The notes under the pieces are model-generated. The model was given only the letters and a program-made list of their open reading frames with translations, was not told the origin of the DNA and did no database searches. A stretch of 38,130 nt of DNA, from assembly GCA_034435635.1 (NCBI GenBank), contig DAOTWY010000063.1, positions 1-38,130 on the forward strand. Direction: 5' to 3'. The position numbers and the translations under genes are program-made. This DNA is from DAOTWY01 sp003696565 (GTDB lineage Bacteria > Chloroflexota > Anaerolineae > Aggregatilineales > Phototrophicaceae). Of the stretch, positions 26,390 through 34,244 are shown piece by piece (the stretch's first letter is position 1; every line of letters begins with the position of its first letter).

Positions 26390-27334
26390 GTGGAATTCAA
26401 AGATTATTATGACATACTGGGTGTCAGCAAAACAGCCAGTCAGGACGACATTAAAAAAGCCTATCGCAAACTTGCCCGCAAGCATCACCCAGATGTGAAC
26501 CCAAACGACCCAACAGCGGAGGAACGCTTCAAGGAAATTAATGAAGCCTATGAAGTGCTGTCTGATCCAGAAAAACGCCAAAAATATGACCAATTCGGCA
26601 AGCAATGGCGGCAATATGAACGCGCTGGTGGGCAAGCACAAGACTTTAACTGGTCACAGTGGTATACACAGCCGGGTGGCGGACAATCCTATACATATAC
26701 TCAAGTTGACCCAGACGCATTTGAAGGGATGTTTGGGGGTGGTGGTTTTTCAGACTTTTTTGAAAGTTTATTTGGCAGCCAACAACGCCGCACCACCCGT
26801 CCAAAACGTGGGAAGGATACAGAACACACCGTTCAGATTACCCTGGAAGAAGCATTCCATGGTACAACCCGCACGATCCAATGGGAAGACGGTAAGCGGA
26901 TTGAAGCCAAAATCCCACGTGGGGTACAAACCGGCTCTCGCATTCGCTTAAAGGGACAAGGCGGGGCGGGCATCGCAGGTGGCGAGCAAGGTGATTTATA
27001 TCTTGTGGTAGATGTATTGCCCCATTCTCGCTTTAGCCGAGAAGGTGATGATCTACGTGTTCAAGAAACTGTAGACCTATACACCGCCATTTTAGGTGGG
27101 GAAATCACTGTAAATGCCTTGGACAAGCCTGTTAAGCTCAAAATTCCTGCAGAATCACAAAATGGGCGCGTGTTCCGGTTGCGTGGTTTAGGGATGCCAC
27201 GCCTAAAAAATCCACAAGAACGCGGCGATCTTTTAGTAACTATTCAGATCGCACTACCACAAAATCTTTCTAAAGAAGAAAAACAGCTATTTGAACAATT
27301 GCGCAATCTGCGTCAGAAAATCGGTGTAGAGTAA
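26390..27334 (+). CDS. cbpA: DnaJ-family co-chaperone without zinc finger (CbpA-type)
   Basis: 314 residues. Starts with GTG, placed by GGAGGTCAC just upstream. J-domain (about 5-70) with the HPD motif at 33-35 (KHHPDVNP), then a Gly/aromatic-rich stretch (QPGGGQSYTYTQ, MFGGGGFSDFFESLFG), then two C-terminal substrate-binding beta domains (HTVQITLEEAFHGTTRTIQW, IPRGVQTGSRIRLKGQG, RFSREGDDL, LRGLGMPRL). The CxxCxGxG zinc repeats of DnaJ are absent, which makes it CbpA-like. It is the only J-protein in this dnaK-grpE cluster, and the next gene encodes a CbpM-like partner. Confidence 0.93.
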   Translation: MEFKDYYDILGVSKTASQDDIKKAYRKLARKHHPDVNPNDPTAEERFKEINEAYEVLSDPEKRQKYDQFGKQWRQYERAGGQAQDFNWSQWYTQPGGGQSYTYTQVDPDAFEGMFGGGGFSDFFESLFGSQQRRTTRPKRGKDTEHTVQITLEEAFHGTTRTIQWEDGKRIEAKIPRGVQTGSRIRLKGQGGAGIAGGEQGDLYLVVDVLPHSRFSREGDDLRVQETVDLYTAILGGEITVNALDKPVKLKIPAESQNGRVFRLRGLGMPRLKNPQERGDLLVTIQIALPQNLSKEEKQLFEQLRNLRQKIGVE

Positions 27335-27344
27335 AGGAGTGACG

Positions 27345-27677
27345 ATGAGTACAACAGCACTTATTCGATATTCAGGGCGGCAGACGGCGTTATATCCGGC
27401 TGTACTCATCGCCAGGCTTGCCCGTGTGCCATTGAGCTTTGTATATGCCTGTGAAGCAGAAGGGTTAATACAATGTTATGAGTTACCACATGGGGGCTAT
27501 GGTTATTTAAGCCAAGATGTAACAACATTAGCGCGGATTTATCGGCTCTATACGCATTTAGAGCTTGATTTACACGCCATAGCGGTTGTTTTACATCTAC
27601 GTGAGCAGATAGAACAATTGCAGCGTGAATTGTACACGCTGCGTCAACAGCTCATACACTATCAAACATCACCATAA
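27345..27677 (+). CDS. cbpM: CbpM-like MerR-type chaperone modulator
   Basis: 110 residues from the ATG at 27345, five bases after AAAGGAG; a GTG at 27339 in frame overlaps that site and is unlikely. An N-terminal winged-helix-like part (YPAVLIARLARVPLSFVYAC, then YGYLSQDVTTLARIYRL) and a C-terminal coiled coil (LREQIEQLQRELYTLRQQL) match the CbpM/MerR HTH_17 type. CbpM binds the J-domain of CbpA and restrains it. Being 10 bases after the cbpA-type gene supports the pairing. A DNA-binding regulator of the cluster (HspR-like) is the alternative. Confidence 0.8.
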   Translation: MSTTALIRYSGRQTALYPAVLIARLARVPLSFVYACEAEGLIQCYELPHGGYGYLSQDVTTLARIYRLYTHLELDLHAIAVVLHLREQIEQLQRELYTLRQQLIHYQTSP

Positions 27678-27703
27678 AAAACGCCGGGGCATTTGCTCCG
27701 GCG
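27676..27703 (-). terminator. Rho-independent terminator of the oppB-oppC genes
   Basis: On the minus strand CGCCGGAG, six-base loop, CCCCGGCG, then six T (the A-run 27676-27681 on the plus strand). It lies 35 bases beyond the oppC stop. The same stem could also slow transcription arriving from cbpM. Confidence 0.85.
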
Positions 27704-27737
27704 CATATAACAGGAGGAGATAGAAAGCTCACATTAC

Positions 27738-28673
27738 TTAATCGTTAATTGTGGGGTCAAATGCATCCCGAATACCATCACCGATGATATACATACACAA
27801 CACGGTGACACTAATCAATAAGCCAGGGAAAATCACCAAATGTGGACCTTTGTTAAAGAAGGTTTGGGAATTAGAAAGCATATTCCCCCAGGTTGGTGTG
27901 GGCGGTTGAACCCCCAAGCCCAAGAAGCTCAAACCTGCTTCTGTGAGCAACAAGGAACCAATATCTTGCGCCAAAGTCACCACAACAATTGAAAGCAAGT
28001 TCGGTGCGATATGACTATACATAATGCGGAAGTTGGATGCCCCAAGTGCCCGAGCACTGATAATATATTCACGCTCACGCAGGGCTAGGGTTTCCCCACG
28101 TACCAAGCGTGTGGTGCCAGTCCACCCTAACAGACCTAACACCAAGATGAGCGTTGTCGCCCCTGGTTTTAACACCGCCGCGACAATAATCAACAAGAAC
28201 AAAGCCGGGATTGAGTTCAAAGTGGTAATCACCCACATGATCAGATCATCAATGATCCCACCATAAAAACCGGTGAAAATCCCCAAAGACACACCAATCG
28301 CCAAAGACAGCAAAGCCGCTAAAATGGCGATCTGCATGGATATTTGCCCAGCATACGCTAAACGCGCCAATTGATCCCGCCCTAGGTCATCTGTTCCAAG
28401 CAGGTTAAACCCACCTTGTGGGTCTTGTTCTGTTACAGGTTCGCTGGTAAATGGCTTGGCAAACACATTGCTGCTTGTGCGCGTGTAACTGACGTTGAAA
28501 ATATCCTCAATTAACGGTGCAGAAAAAGAAAAAAGCACCATCAAAAAAATAACCAAAAGCGCAGAGACCGTTAACCGGTCACGACGTAAGCGGCGGAGTG
28601 CCTTCGTATAAAGCGATTCACCCGTTAGTTGTTTGCTTTTTTCATCAAGCGTTACTACAGAATCAGCAGACAT
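27738..28673 (-). CDS. Peptide/nickel-type ABC transporter permease, OppC/DppC
   Basis: 311 residues. N-terminal tail, helix 1 (LTVSALLVIFLMVLFSFSAP), the OppC_N linker with LLGTDDLGRDQLARLAY, and the permease core with EAA-type loop 'SARALGASNFRIMYSHIAPN' and 'LTEAGLSFLGLGVQPPTPTWG'. It forms the translocation channel with OppB for a di/oligopeptide or related solute. It starts 10 bases after the oppB stop with GGGGG upstream of the ATG. The OppD and OppF ATPases usually encoded beside it are not in the window; a terminator follows instead. Confidence 0.94.
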   Translation of the reverse strand: MSADSVVTLDEKSKQLTGESLYTKALRRLRRDRLTVSALLVIFLMVLFSFSAPLIEDIFNVSYTRTSSNVFAKPFTSEPVTEQDPQGGFNLLGTDDLGRDQLARLAYAGQISMQIAILAALLSLAIGVSLGIFTGFYGGIIDDLIMWVITTLNSIPALFLLIIVAAVLKPGATTLILVLGLLGWTGTTRLVRGETLALREREYIISARALGASNFRIMYSHIAPNLLSIVVVTLAQDIGSLLLTEAGLSFLGLGVQPPTPTWGNMLSNSQTFFNKGPHLVIFPGLLISVTVLCMYIIGDGIRDAFDPTIND

Positions 28674-28683
28674 AACTTACCCC

Positions 28684-29730
28684 CTAATTAAACCGGATGC
28701 GCGGATCAATCAACGCATACAAAATATCAGAAATAATATAGCCAATAATTGTCGCCACGGCACCAATGACAACAAAAGCCATAACAAACGGATAGTCTTG
28801 GGCAGTAACTGCCTGAATCGCCTGACGACCCAAGCCGGGCCAAGAGAAGATCGTCTCTGTTAGCACGGCACCACCTAACAAGCCGGTGATTGCTGGTCCC
28901 AAAAATGTTGCGATTGGGATTAACGCATTACGCGCCCCATGACGGAACCAAACCATACGAGGGGTTAACCCCTTAGAGTGCGCTGTACGAATATAATCCT
29001 GGCTAATGATATCTAGCATAGAGGTACGCATATACCGAGAATAACCCGCGATATAAGCTGTCCCTAATGTAAACACGGGCAAAATGAGATATTCTAGCCG
29101 TTCATAAATCGGTGGGCATTTGATCAAGGTTGGATTACATTGCCAAGATGATGGCAAGAAAGGCGATCCATCAGCTTGTTTTAGCGTGGAAGAAAATATC
29201 AATATCAACACCAAACCAAGCCAGAAATTTGGAATTGCGCTAAAAATCACCGCCATCACACGGCTGATGTTATCAAACCAGCCCCCGCGCCCAATAGCGG
29301 CAAAAATCCCAATAGGCAACCCAAACAACAGCCCAACCAACAAAGCAGAGCCGGTTAGTTCAATGGTGGGTTTTACAAATTCACCAATCAATTCAATCAC
29401 AGGGCGTTTACCACGGGTGAAGGAGCGTCCAAAATCGCCACGCAAGATTCCTTTGCGTTGCCCCCACATATCACCTTCCCCGTCGCCATCTGTATCACGC
29501 CGAACCCAGGTGTCTCCAATCAACCAATAGAGATATTGCATATGCCAGGGATCATTAACCCCCAACTGTGCTTCTAAGCGGGCACGTTGCTCTGGTGATG
29601 TTTGTGGGCTAAAAGACATAGCCGCAGTTGGACCACCAGGTGCTGCTGACATCAATAGAAAGGACAAAACAGTGATGCCAAACAGTGTGGGGATGGCTTG
29701 GATAAGCCGTCGAATAATATATCTATACAT
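28684..29730 (-). CDS. Peptide/nickel-type ABC transporter permease, OppB/DppB
   Basis: 348 residues. Starts MYRYIIRRLIQAIPTLFGIT, the classic OppB N-terminus, with the usual 'GDFGRSFTRGKRPVIELI' loop, 'RYMRTSMLDIISQDYIRTAHSKGL' EAA region and 'ETIFSWPGLGRQAIQAV' near the end. Residues about 75-95 (GDTWVRRDTDGDGEGDMWGQ) and 190-215 form hydrophilic loops longer than in short homologues and contain a Cys pair (WQCNPTLIKCPP). It lies 238 bases after the binding-protein gene, separated by a terminator-like hairpin. Confidence 0.94.
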   Translation of the reverse strand: MYRYIIRRLIQAIPTLFGITVLSFLLMSAAPGGPTAAMSFSPQTSPEQRARLEAQLGVNDPWHMQYLYWLIGDTWVRRDTDGDGEGDMWGQRKGILRGDFGRSFTRGKRPVIELIGEFVKPTIELTGSALLVGLLFGLPIGIFAAIGRGGWFDNISRVMAVIFSAIPNFWLGLVLILIFSSTLKQADGSPFLPSSWQCNPTLIKCPPIYERLEYLILPVFTLGTAYIAGYSRYMRTSMLDIISQDYIRTAHSKGLTPRMVWFRHGARNALIPIATFLGPAITGLLGGAVLTETIFSWPGLGRQAIQAVTAQDYPFVMAFVVIGAVATIIGYIISDILYALIDPRIRFN

Positions 29731-29758
29731 AACAAAACTCCATTTAATACCCCTCTAA

Positions 29759-29808
29759 AATGACTTAAGCAATTTAAAGATTAAACACGGCGAAGCGCAT
29801 AAGTCATT
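29759..29808. repeat. Nine-base inverted repeat upstream of oppB
   Basis: AATGACTTA (29759-29767) and TAAGTCATT (29800-29808) are exact reverse complements 32 bases apart in the leader between the binding-protein gene and oppB. Possible mRNA stem or regulator site; nothing further supports a role. Confidence 0.35.
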
Positions 29809-29911
29809 GAGATTAAATTATTGGCACAGTATAACCGAGTTATCATCAATTATCTTCAGTGAATTTTACTAAGATGCTATGACAGTTTTTAGATACAGTG
29901 ACGAGAAATAA

Positions 29912-29946
29912 AACACCGGAAGCGGATGCCTCCGGCGTTAATTTTA
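29912..29946 (-). terminator. Terminator/attenuator after the peptide-binding-protein gene
   Basis: An imperfect stem around CCGGA / TCCGG (29912-29939) is followed on the minus strand by GTTTTATTT, and on the plus strand by TTAATTTTATT, so it could work both ways. It probably limits read-through from the binding-protein gene into oppB-oppC, giving excess binding protein. Confidence 0.65.
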
Positions 29947-29968
29947 TTCGACCAGGATCAGGTCAGGC

Positions 29969-31699
29969 TTATTGCTGAACTGTCCAGGTGTCAACGTTCC
30001 ACCACAGTTGGCTTGGATATGGAGCGAAGCCTTCTACGGTGTCACGTGCAGCATAGAAACCATTTTGTACGAACAGCCAGATGTATGGCATTTCATCTTG
30101 CATGATTTCCTGCATGCGGTAGTAGATTTCACGGCGTGCATCGAGATCGCAACCGGGGACGGTCAGAGCTTGTTGTTCCAGTTCAAAGTATTCTTCGTTG
30201 TAGAAGGATGTAAAGTTAAAGCCTGAACCGGGGACATCTGCTTCTGCACCGAACAACTGCACGGTGTTGGGATCATCGGGATAACCATTACGCCAACCGA
30301 GAATGAAGGCATCAAATTCCTGGCTGTCCATCACGTCCAACAAGGTGTTGAAGTCGATGGTCTGGAAGTCGACGGTGATACCGAGCTGTGCCAGTTCGTC
30401 TTGAACGACGATACCGATTGCCTCACGGCGGGTGTTACCGGCGTTGGTCAGCAGTTCAAATGTCATCGGGCTACCTTCAAAGTTGGGGTCAACCTCGGTG
30501 GCATAGAGGCAGCCACGGCAGGTCATCACGCCATCTTCAATTACCCAACCAGCTTCTGCCAACATTTCGACAGCGAGGTCTGGGTTGTATTCACGCGGTG
30601 GCAAGTCTGGGTTATATGCCCAGGAGCTGGGGATAATATGCGCAGCCATGCGTTGCCCTTCACCAAACACAGCGCTTTCAATCATCGCATCGATGTTGAT
30701 GGCGTGTGCCAATGCCTGACGGACGCGCTTGTCACCGAAGATTGGGTGGATACCCTGATCAATGCGTTCACCGGTATCGGGATCGAGTGCCGGTTGCGGG
30801 TTGGTGGGGTCAGCTAAGTTCAGCCCAACATAGTCCCAAGAGTTACCAGGGAATTCAAAGACCTGAATGCCTTCCGCATTGCGGATTTCATCACGACGGT
30901 TCACTGGAGGACCTTCCAAAACGTTGATTTCACCATTGAGCAGTTGCTCAACCTGAACGGTTTGGTCAGCACTGACGACCTGCACCAAGCGATACGGGGC
31001 GACGTAACCGAGTTCTGCATCAACATAGTCATCATAACCCAGCAAGTTGGTGGTTGCGCCAGGACGTGCGCCTTCAAAATAGAATGGACCAGAGGTGATA
31101 TCCGGTTCCAGGTTAAATGGCAGATCAACCAGTTCTTCTGGTGCGAATTGGCTCAGATAGTGGGACGGAACGGGTGCCAAACCACCAGCATAATTCAGTG
31201 CTGTACACTGCGGATCCGGGAAGGTAACGACGAGTGTGTAGTCATCAGGTGCTTCCACGCTAGAAATCACATCAGTGAGCCATGCATCAGGATGTTGCGC
31301 TTCTGGGGTATTGATGATTTCCCAGTGATACAGAATGTCTTGGGCAGTAATCGGCTCGCCATCTGACCAGAACCAGTCATCGCGCAGGTGGAAGGTATAG
31401 GTCAGGTTGTCTTCTGATACTTCCCAATCGCGTGCGAGTGCACCAGTGGCACCGGGGACAATCTGAGCTTCCACAGGATCAACACCCAACAGACCAATAT
31501 ACATGAAACCAACCATGGCTGAGCAGGCGGTATCTGTGCAGTATATTTGGCTGAAGGTATCTGGACCAGAACCGAATGTGGAAGTAATGATTGTGCCGCC
31601 GTCTTCGCCGGGGTCTTCTTGAGCGGCGACTGGCACTACCAACGCGCTAACGAGTGCTAGCAGCATGGTAGCTACAGCGAGCTTAATAAGAGTTCTCAT
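29969..31699 (-). CDS. Peptide ABC transporter substrate-binding protein (SBP_bac_5)
   Basis: 576 residues, with signal peptide MRTLIKLAVATMLLALVSAL-VVPVAAQ and no lipobox Cys. Class C binding protein (DppA/OppA fold): GGTIITSTFGSGPDTFSQIY, LARDWEVSEDNLTYTFHLRD, FWSDGEPITAQDILYHWE, RQALAHAINIDAMIE and a C-terminal lobe with 'EFDAFILGWRNGYPDDPN'. Cys pairs CTDTAC and MTCRGC are visible. GGAGATG precedes the ATG. It delivers substrate to the OppB/OppC pair downstream; a sugar or metal ligand cannot be excluded from sequence. Confidence 0.94.
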   Translation of the reverse strand: MRTLIKLAVATMLLALVSALVVPVAAQEDPGEDGGTIITSTFGSGPDTFSQIYCTDTACSAMVGFMYIGLLGVDPVEAQIVPGATGALARDWEVSEDNLTYTFHLRDDWFWSDGEPITAQDILYHWEIINTPEAQHPDAWLTDVISSVEAPDDYTLVVTFPDPQCTALNYAGGLAPVPSHYLSQFAPEELVDLPFNLEPDITSGPFYFEGARPGATTNLLGYDDYVDAELGYVAPYRLVQVVSADQTVQVEQLLNGEINVLEGPPVNRRDEIRNAEGIQVFEFPGNSWDYVGLNLADPTNPQPALDPDTGERIDQGIHPIFGDKRVRQALAHAINIDAMIESAVFGEGQRMAAHIIPSSWAYNPDLPPREYNPDLAVEMLAEAGWVIEDGVMTCRGCLYATEVDPNFEGSPMTFELLTNAGNTRREAIGIVVQDELAQLGITVDFQTIDFNTLLDVMDSQEFDAFILGWRNGYPDDPNTVQLFGAEADVPGSGFNFTSFYNEEYFELEQQALTVPGCDLDARREIYYRMQEIMQDEMPYIWLFVQNGFYAARDTVEGFAPYPSQLWWNVDTWTVQQ

Positions 31700-31996
31700 A
31701 CTTCATCTCCTTAAAAAAAGTTAAATGAACCTTATTTATGGATTGTACGTAGCCATATGGCATTTTGCCATGTATAACCCATACAAACCGTATGCGGTAA
31801 TTGTGTGGGCAATTTCACTAAACGTGATTTTTTGCACACTCAACTACACATTAAGGGCTATTGTACTCAGAAATTTGGAATACGCAAAAAATTCATCATA
31901 GATTCAGCAAAATTGCCCAATTGAGCGTTAATGACCACCCGCTAAAGTCGGATGGTTGCCAGCACGGAGGTTGCGATGAATATCTTATTGTTATAC
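31700..31996. other. Intergenic region between binding-protein and PHAX-domain genes
   Basis: 297 bases holding the promoter of the binding-protein gene (31860-31887, minus strand), a small hairpin (ACCACCCG...CGGATGGT, about 31934-31956) and the start of a possible 27-codon plus-strand reading frame at 31976. It also marks the change from the transporter region to the partition/replication module. No attachment-site repeat was recognised. Confidence 0.5.
31860..31887 (-). promoter_or_regulatory. Sigma70-type promoter for the peptide-binding-protein gene
   Basis: Minus strand TTGCGT (31887-31882), 16-base spacer, TACAAT (31865-31860). It would give a leader of roughly 150 bases before the ATG at 31699. 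Confidence 0.55.
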
Positions 31997-32059
31997 TCAC
32001 TTGGAATATTGTTCCTTGAGGGCAGTAATTTGCTTTTCGACATTGAGAAGCAGTTTTAG
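31976..32059 (+). CDS. Possible 27-residue hydrophobic peptide
   Basis: A short frame (MNILLLYSLGILFLEG...DIEKQF) with GGAGG six bases before the ATG. It runs antisense over the 3' end of the PHAX-domain gene. One hydrophobic stretch could span a membrane, as in type I toxins, but the only support is the ribosome-binding site and position, and chance is quite possible. Confidence 0.25.
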   Translation: MNILLLYSLGILFLEGSNLLFDIEKQF

Positions 32060-33130
32060 TGTCATATCCAAGCCGAACTGTTGTTCTATTGGTTTTGATT
32101 GGATATTGGCGATCTTTTGCCGGAAAGTTTCGGCAGCCGCATAAAGTTCACGGAGTTTCTTTACGGCTTCTTCTGGCATCCCTTCTGGAATAGATATATC
32201 CAAATCTTCTAAATTAATTGAGACGGGAGCAGGTTTAGCAGGTGATTGTACTTTTTGTTTTTTCTTTGCTTTTTCCGCTTTCTTGGGCTTTGATATCACC
32301 TGGTTAGGGACATCATCGTTATATAGATCGGGGTCTGCCGGTAAAAATCTCTCGGTTTCAGGTTTGCGGTTTTTACGCTGTTTACGTAATTTACGCTGCA
32401 ATTTATGTGTTGAAACATATGTAGCAAAGACTACAATGCCCCCCACTTCTTCATCATAGCCGCATAACCCCTCAACGATTAATTCATCCTTACCATCTTC
32501 AACAATTTTTTGAACACGTTCCCATTGCCGCGAAGACACCAACACATAATACGTTTTAGCGATATTTTCAACCGACGGCATATCAGCTGGGGTACTCATA
32601 TTTTTATAATTCAGTTCATCCTGCATGGAAAAGATTACCAGGTTTTGACGGTGTTCCACTTTTCCAGGACGACCAATCAAATTAATTCTCACTTTGTTAA
32701 CCCTTCCTTTATGTCCATTTAGCTTCTCAAAAACCGCCTTGCGTTTGTGCCATAAAAACTCAGGGAAACGATCTTGTGTTTTTGCGTGTTCCTGGAGCTT
32801 GCTAATCCATGGATAAAAGATTTTAACGACAATTTCATTTGGAAATTCTTGACGAATAAGGTAAAAAAACACGCCACCTACTGTGCGTCGCCGAGTTCCA
32901 TCCAGAGTAGTCATGCCACCTTGTGCTTCAATCTCGAAGGTTTTTTTCAATACCTGGCGAGTTGCATCTTCGCCAATAGTCTGCAAAATCCGCTTAATTT
33001 GCGTGGTTGGCTGTTTTTCTGTTTCGCCGAGTTTTGCCGCGATTTCTTTGGCAACGGCATCAATTTTAGCGTCTCTTGGTGAGCTTTTAGAATTTTTTTT
33101 GAATGATTTTTTAGGTGGTTTTGATGACAA
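31997..33130 (-). CDS. PHAX-type RNA-binding domain protein with SSB/OB-like region
   Basis: 377 residues. A Lys/Ser-rich N-terminus leads into a PHAX RNA-binding domain (about 22-93): RILQTIGEDATRQVLKKT, FEIEAQGGM, then the hallmark 'RRRTVGGVFFYLIR' (80-93). In eukaryotes this domain binds RNA in the snRNA export adaptor PHAX. Residues about 143-242 look like an OB fold of SSB type (NKVRINLIGRPGKVEHRQNL, SSRQWERVQKIV, DELIVEGLCGY, GGIVVFATYVST); this part is inference. A basic low-complexity linker (244-296) and a C-terminal helix (about 318-376) follow. The start is TTG at 33130, supported by AGGAG ten bases upstream; no usable ATG lies nearby. Divergent from parA. Likely role: binding RNA or single-stranded DNA of the neighbouring replicon. 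Confidence 0.82.
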   Translation of the reverse strand: MSSKPPKKSFKKNSKSSPRDAKIDAVAKEIAAKLGETEKQPTTQIKRILQTIGEDATRQVLKKTFEIEAQGGMTTLDGTRRRTVGGVFFYLIRQEFPNEIVVKIFYPWISKLQEHAKTQDRFPEFLWHKRKAVFEKLNGHKGRVNKVRINLIGRPGKVEHRQNLVIFSMQDELNYKNMSTPADMPSVENIAKTYYVLVSSRQWERVQKIVEDGKDELIVEGLCGYDEEVGGIVVFATYVSTHKLQRKLRKQRKNRKPETERFLPADPDLYNDDVPNQVISKPKKAEKAKKKQKVQSPAKPAPVSINLEDLDISIPEGMPEEAVKKLRELYAAAETFRQKIANIQSKPIEQQFGLDMTLKLLLNVEKQITALKEQYSK

Positions 33131-33467
33131 GAAATTTAGCTCCTACCTAACAAACGACGACATGCATATTTAAGATAACACAAATTTCACTAAGTGCGAA
33201 TAGCAACCCTGCATCGGGCACTGGGGATTTTATGGATATAAAAATGAGCATGTTCTAAAAAATGATTGGGTCGTCTTTCCGTCAAAACATAATCGTCCAA
33301 ATCCAGACCTATTGATGCGGTGCCCAACGCTAGCATGCCAGATTCATCCCCTCGCCGGAGATTATTCGTGAACAGAGTTTAATACACAAAAAACATTCTT
33401 TTCTTGTCGCTGGTGTTTTTGTCACGTACAATACCCTCAAAAATTAATGACAATAGGGCGTGAATCG
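33131..33467. other. Divergent control region between PHAX-domain gene and parA
   Basis: 337 bases. The parA promoter is at 33404-33432. No convincing promoter was found for the PHAX-domain gene. GGGCAC (about 33216) and GGTGCCC (about 33317) can pair over about 95 bases. No copy of the 17-base palindrome found near parB is present here. No reading frame is supported. Confidence 0.4.
33404..33432 (+). promoter_or_regulatory. Sigma70-type promoter of parA-parB
   Basis: TTGTCG (33404-33409), 17-base spacer, TACAAT (33427-33432), 35 bases before the chosen parA start. The -10 and spacing are good; the -35 matches four of six positions. Confidence 0.65.
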
Positions 33468-34244
33468 ATGAAAGTTATTTCACTCTTAAACGAGAAAGGT
33501 GGCGTAGGTAAAACCACACTCGCCACGCATATCGCTGCAGGGATGGCAATTCGGGGCAAGCGTGTGTTACTAATTGATGCCGACCCGCAAGGACATGCAA
33601 CAGTCGCCTTTGGCTTAAAAAAAGAACCCATGCTCCATGATTTGATTGTGCGTGATCTCCCATTCCAAAAAGCCGTTCGTCGCATTAAGCCAGAGTTTTA
33701 TGGCGTACCAGGAGAGCCAGTTAAAGGCGATTTGCTAGTTGTGCCATCAGATACATCAACCAGTGTTATCCCCCTGATGACATCAGACATTATGGCGATG
33801 CGCGACCGCTTAGTTGAACTAGAAGGCATTTTAGATGTCGTCATTTTTGACACCGCCCCCACCCCGTCGCTGTTTCATAACAGTATCTATATGTCTACCA
33901 ATGCCATTCTTTACCCCACCAAATGTGAGTATCTCAGTTTTGATGGCTTAATCGAAAGCATGAAACACAAAGATGACGCATCAAAAATGCGCGAGAACAT
34001 GGGGCTTTCACCAATTGTGGTTGGCGGAATTATCCCAACCATGTACCGCGCAGGCACACAGGCTGATGATTATGGTATTCAGGTATTGAAAGAGCGTTTT
34101 GGTAAGTTAGTTTGGCCCGAAATCAAATTGCGAACAGTTTGGAATCAGGCATCATTTGCTCGGCGCATTCTGTTTAATTTTGCACCAGAAACCCAAGCCA
34201 CCCAAGAAGCATGGAACGCTGTTACAAGAGCGGAGGCAATCTAA
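33468..34244 (+). CDS. parA: ParA-family partition ATPase
   Basis: 258 residues from the ATG at 33468 (AGGG nine bases upstream); an ATG at 33447 in frame lies too close to the predicted transcript start and has no ribosome-binding site. Deviant Walker A 'KGGVGKTT' (10-17), Walker A' 'LLIDADPQGHATVAFG', and Walker B 'VVIFDTAPTPS'. It is short, without an N-terminal helix-turn-helix, so it is like type Ib/chromosomal ParA or Soj-like plasmid proteins. It moves ParB-bound DNA over the nucleoid. Its stop overlaps the parB start (TAATG), giving translational coupling. Confidence 0.94.
   Translation: MKVISLLNEKGGVGKTTLATHIAAGMAIRGKRVLLIDADPQGHATVAFGLKKEPMLHDLIVRDLPFQKAVRRIKPEFYGVPGEPVKGDLLVVPSDTSTSVIPLMTSDIMAMRDRLVELEGILDVVIFDTAPTPSLFHNSIYMSTNAILYPTKCEYLSFDGLIESMKHKDDASKMRENMGLSPIVVGGIIPTMYRAGTQADDYGIQVLKERFGKLVWPEIKLRTVWNQASFARRILFNFAPETQATQEAWNAVTRAEAI

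Noticed and set aside
29120..29530. 136-codon plus-strand frame inside oppB
   Set aside because: Low-complexity antisense translation of a well-supported permease.
30944..31366. 140-codon plus-strand frame inside the peptide-binding-protein gene
   Set aside because: Antisense of a conserved SBP_bac_5 gene; no start signals.
31997..33130. PHAX domain as eukaryotic contamination
   Set aside because: No introns, a bacterial Shine-Dalgarno and TTG start, and neighbouring parA/parB genes make it bacterial.
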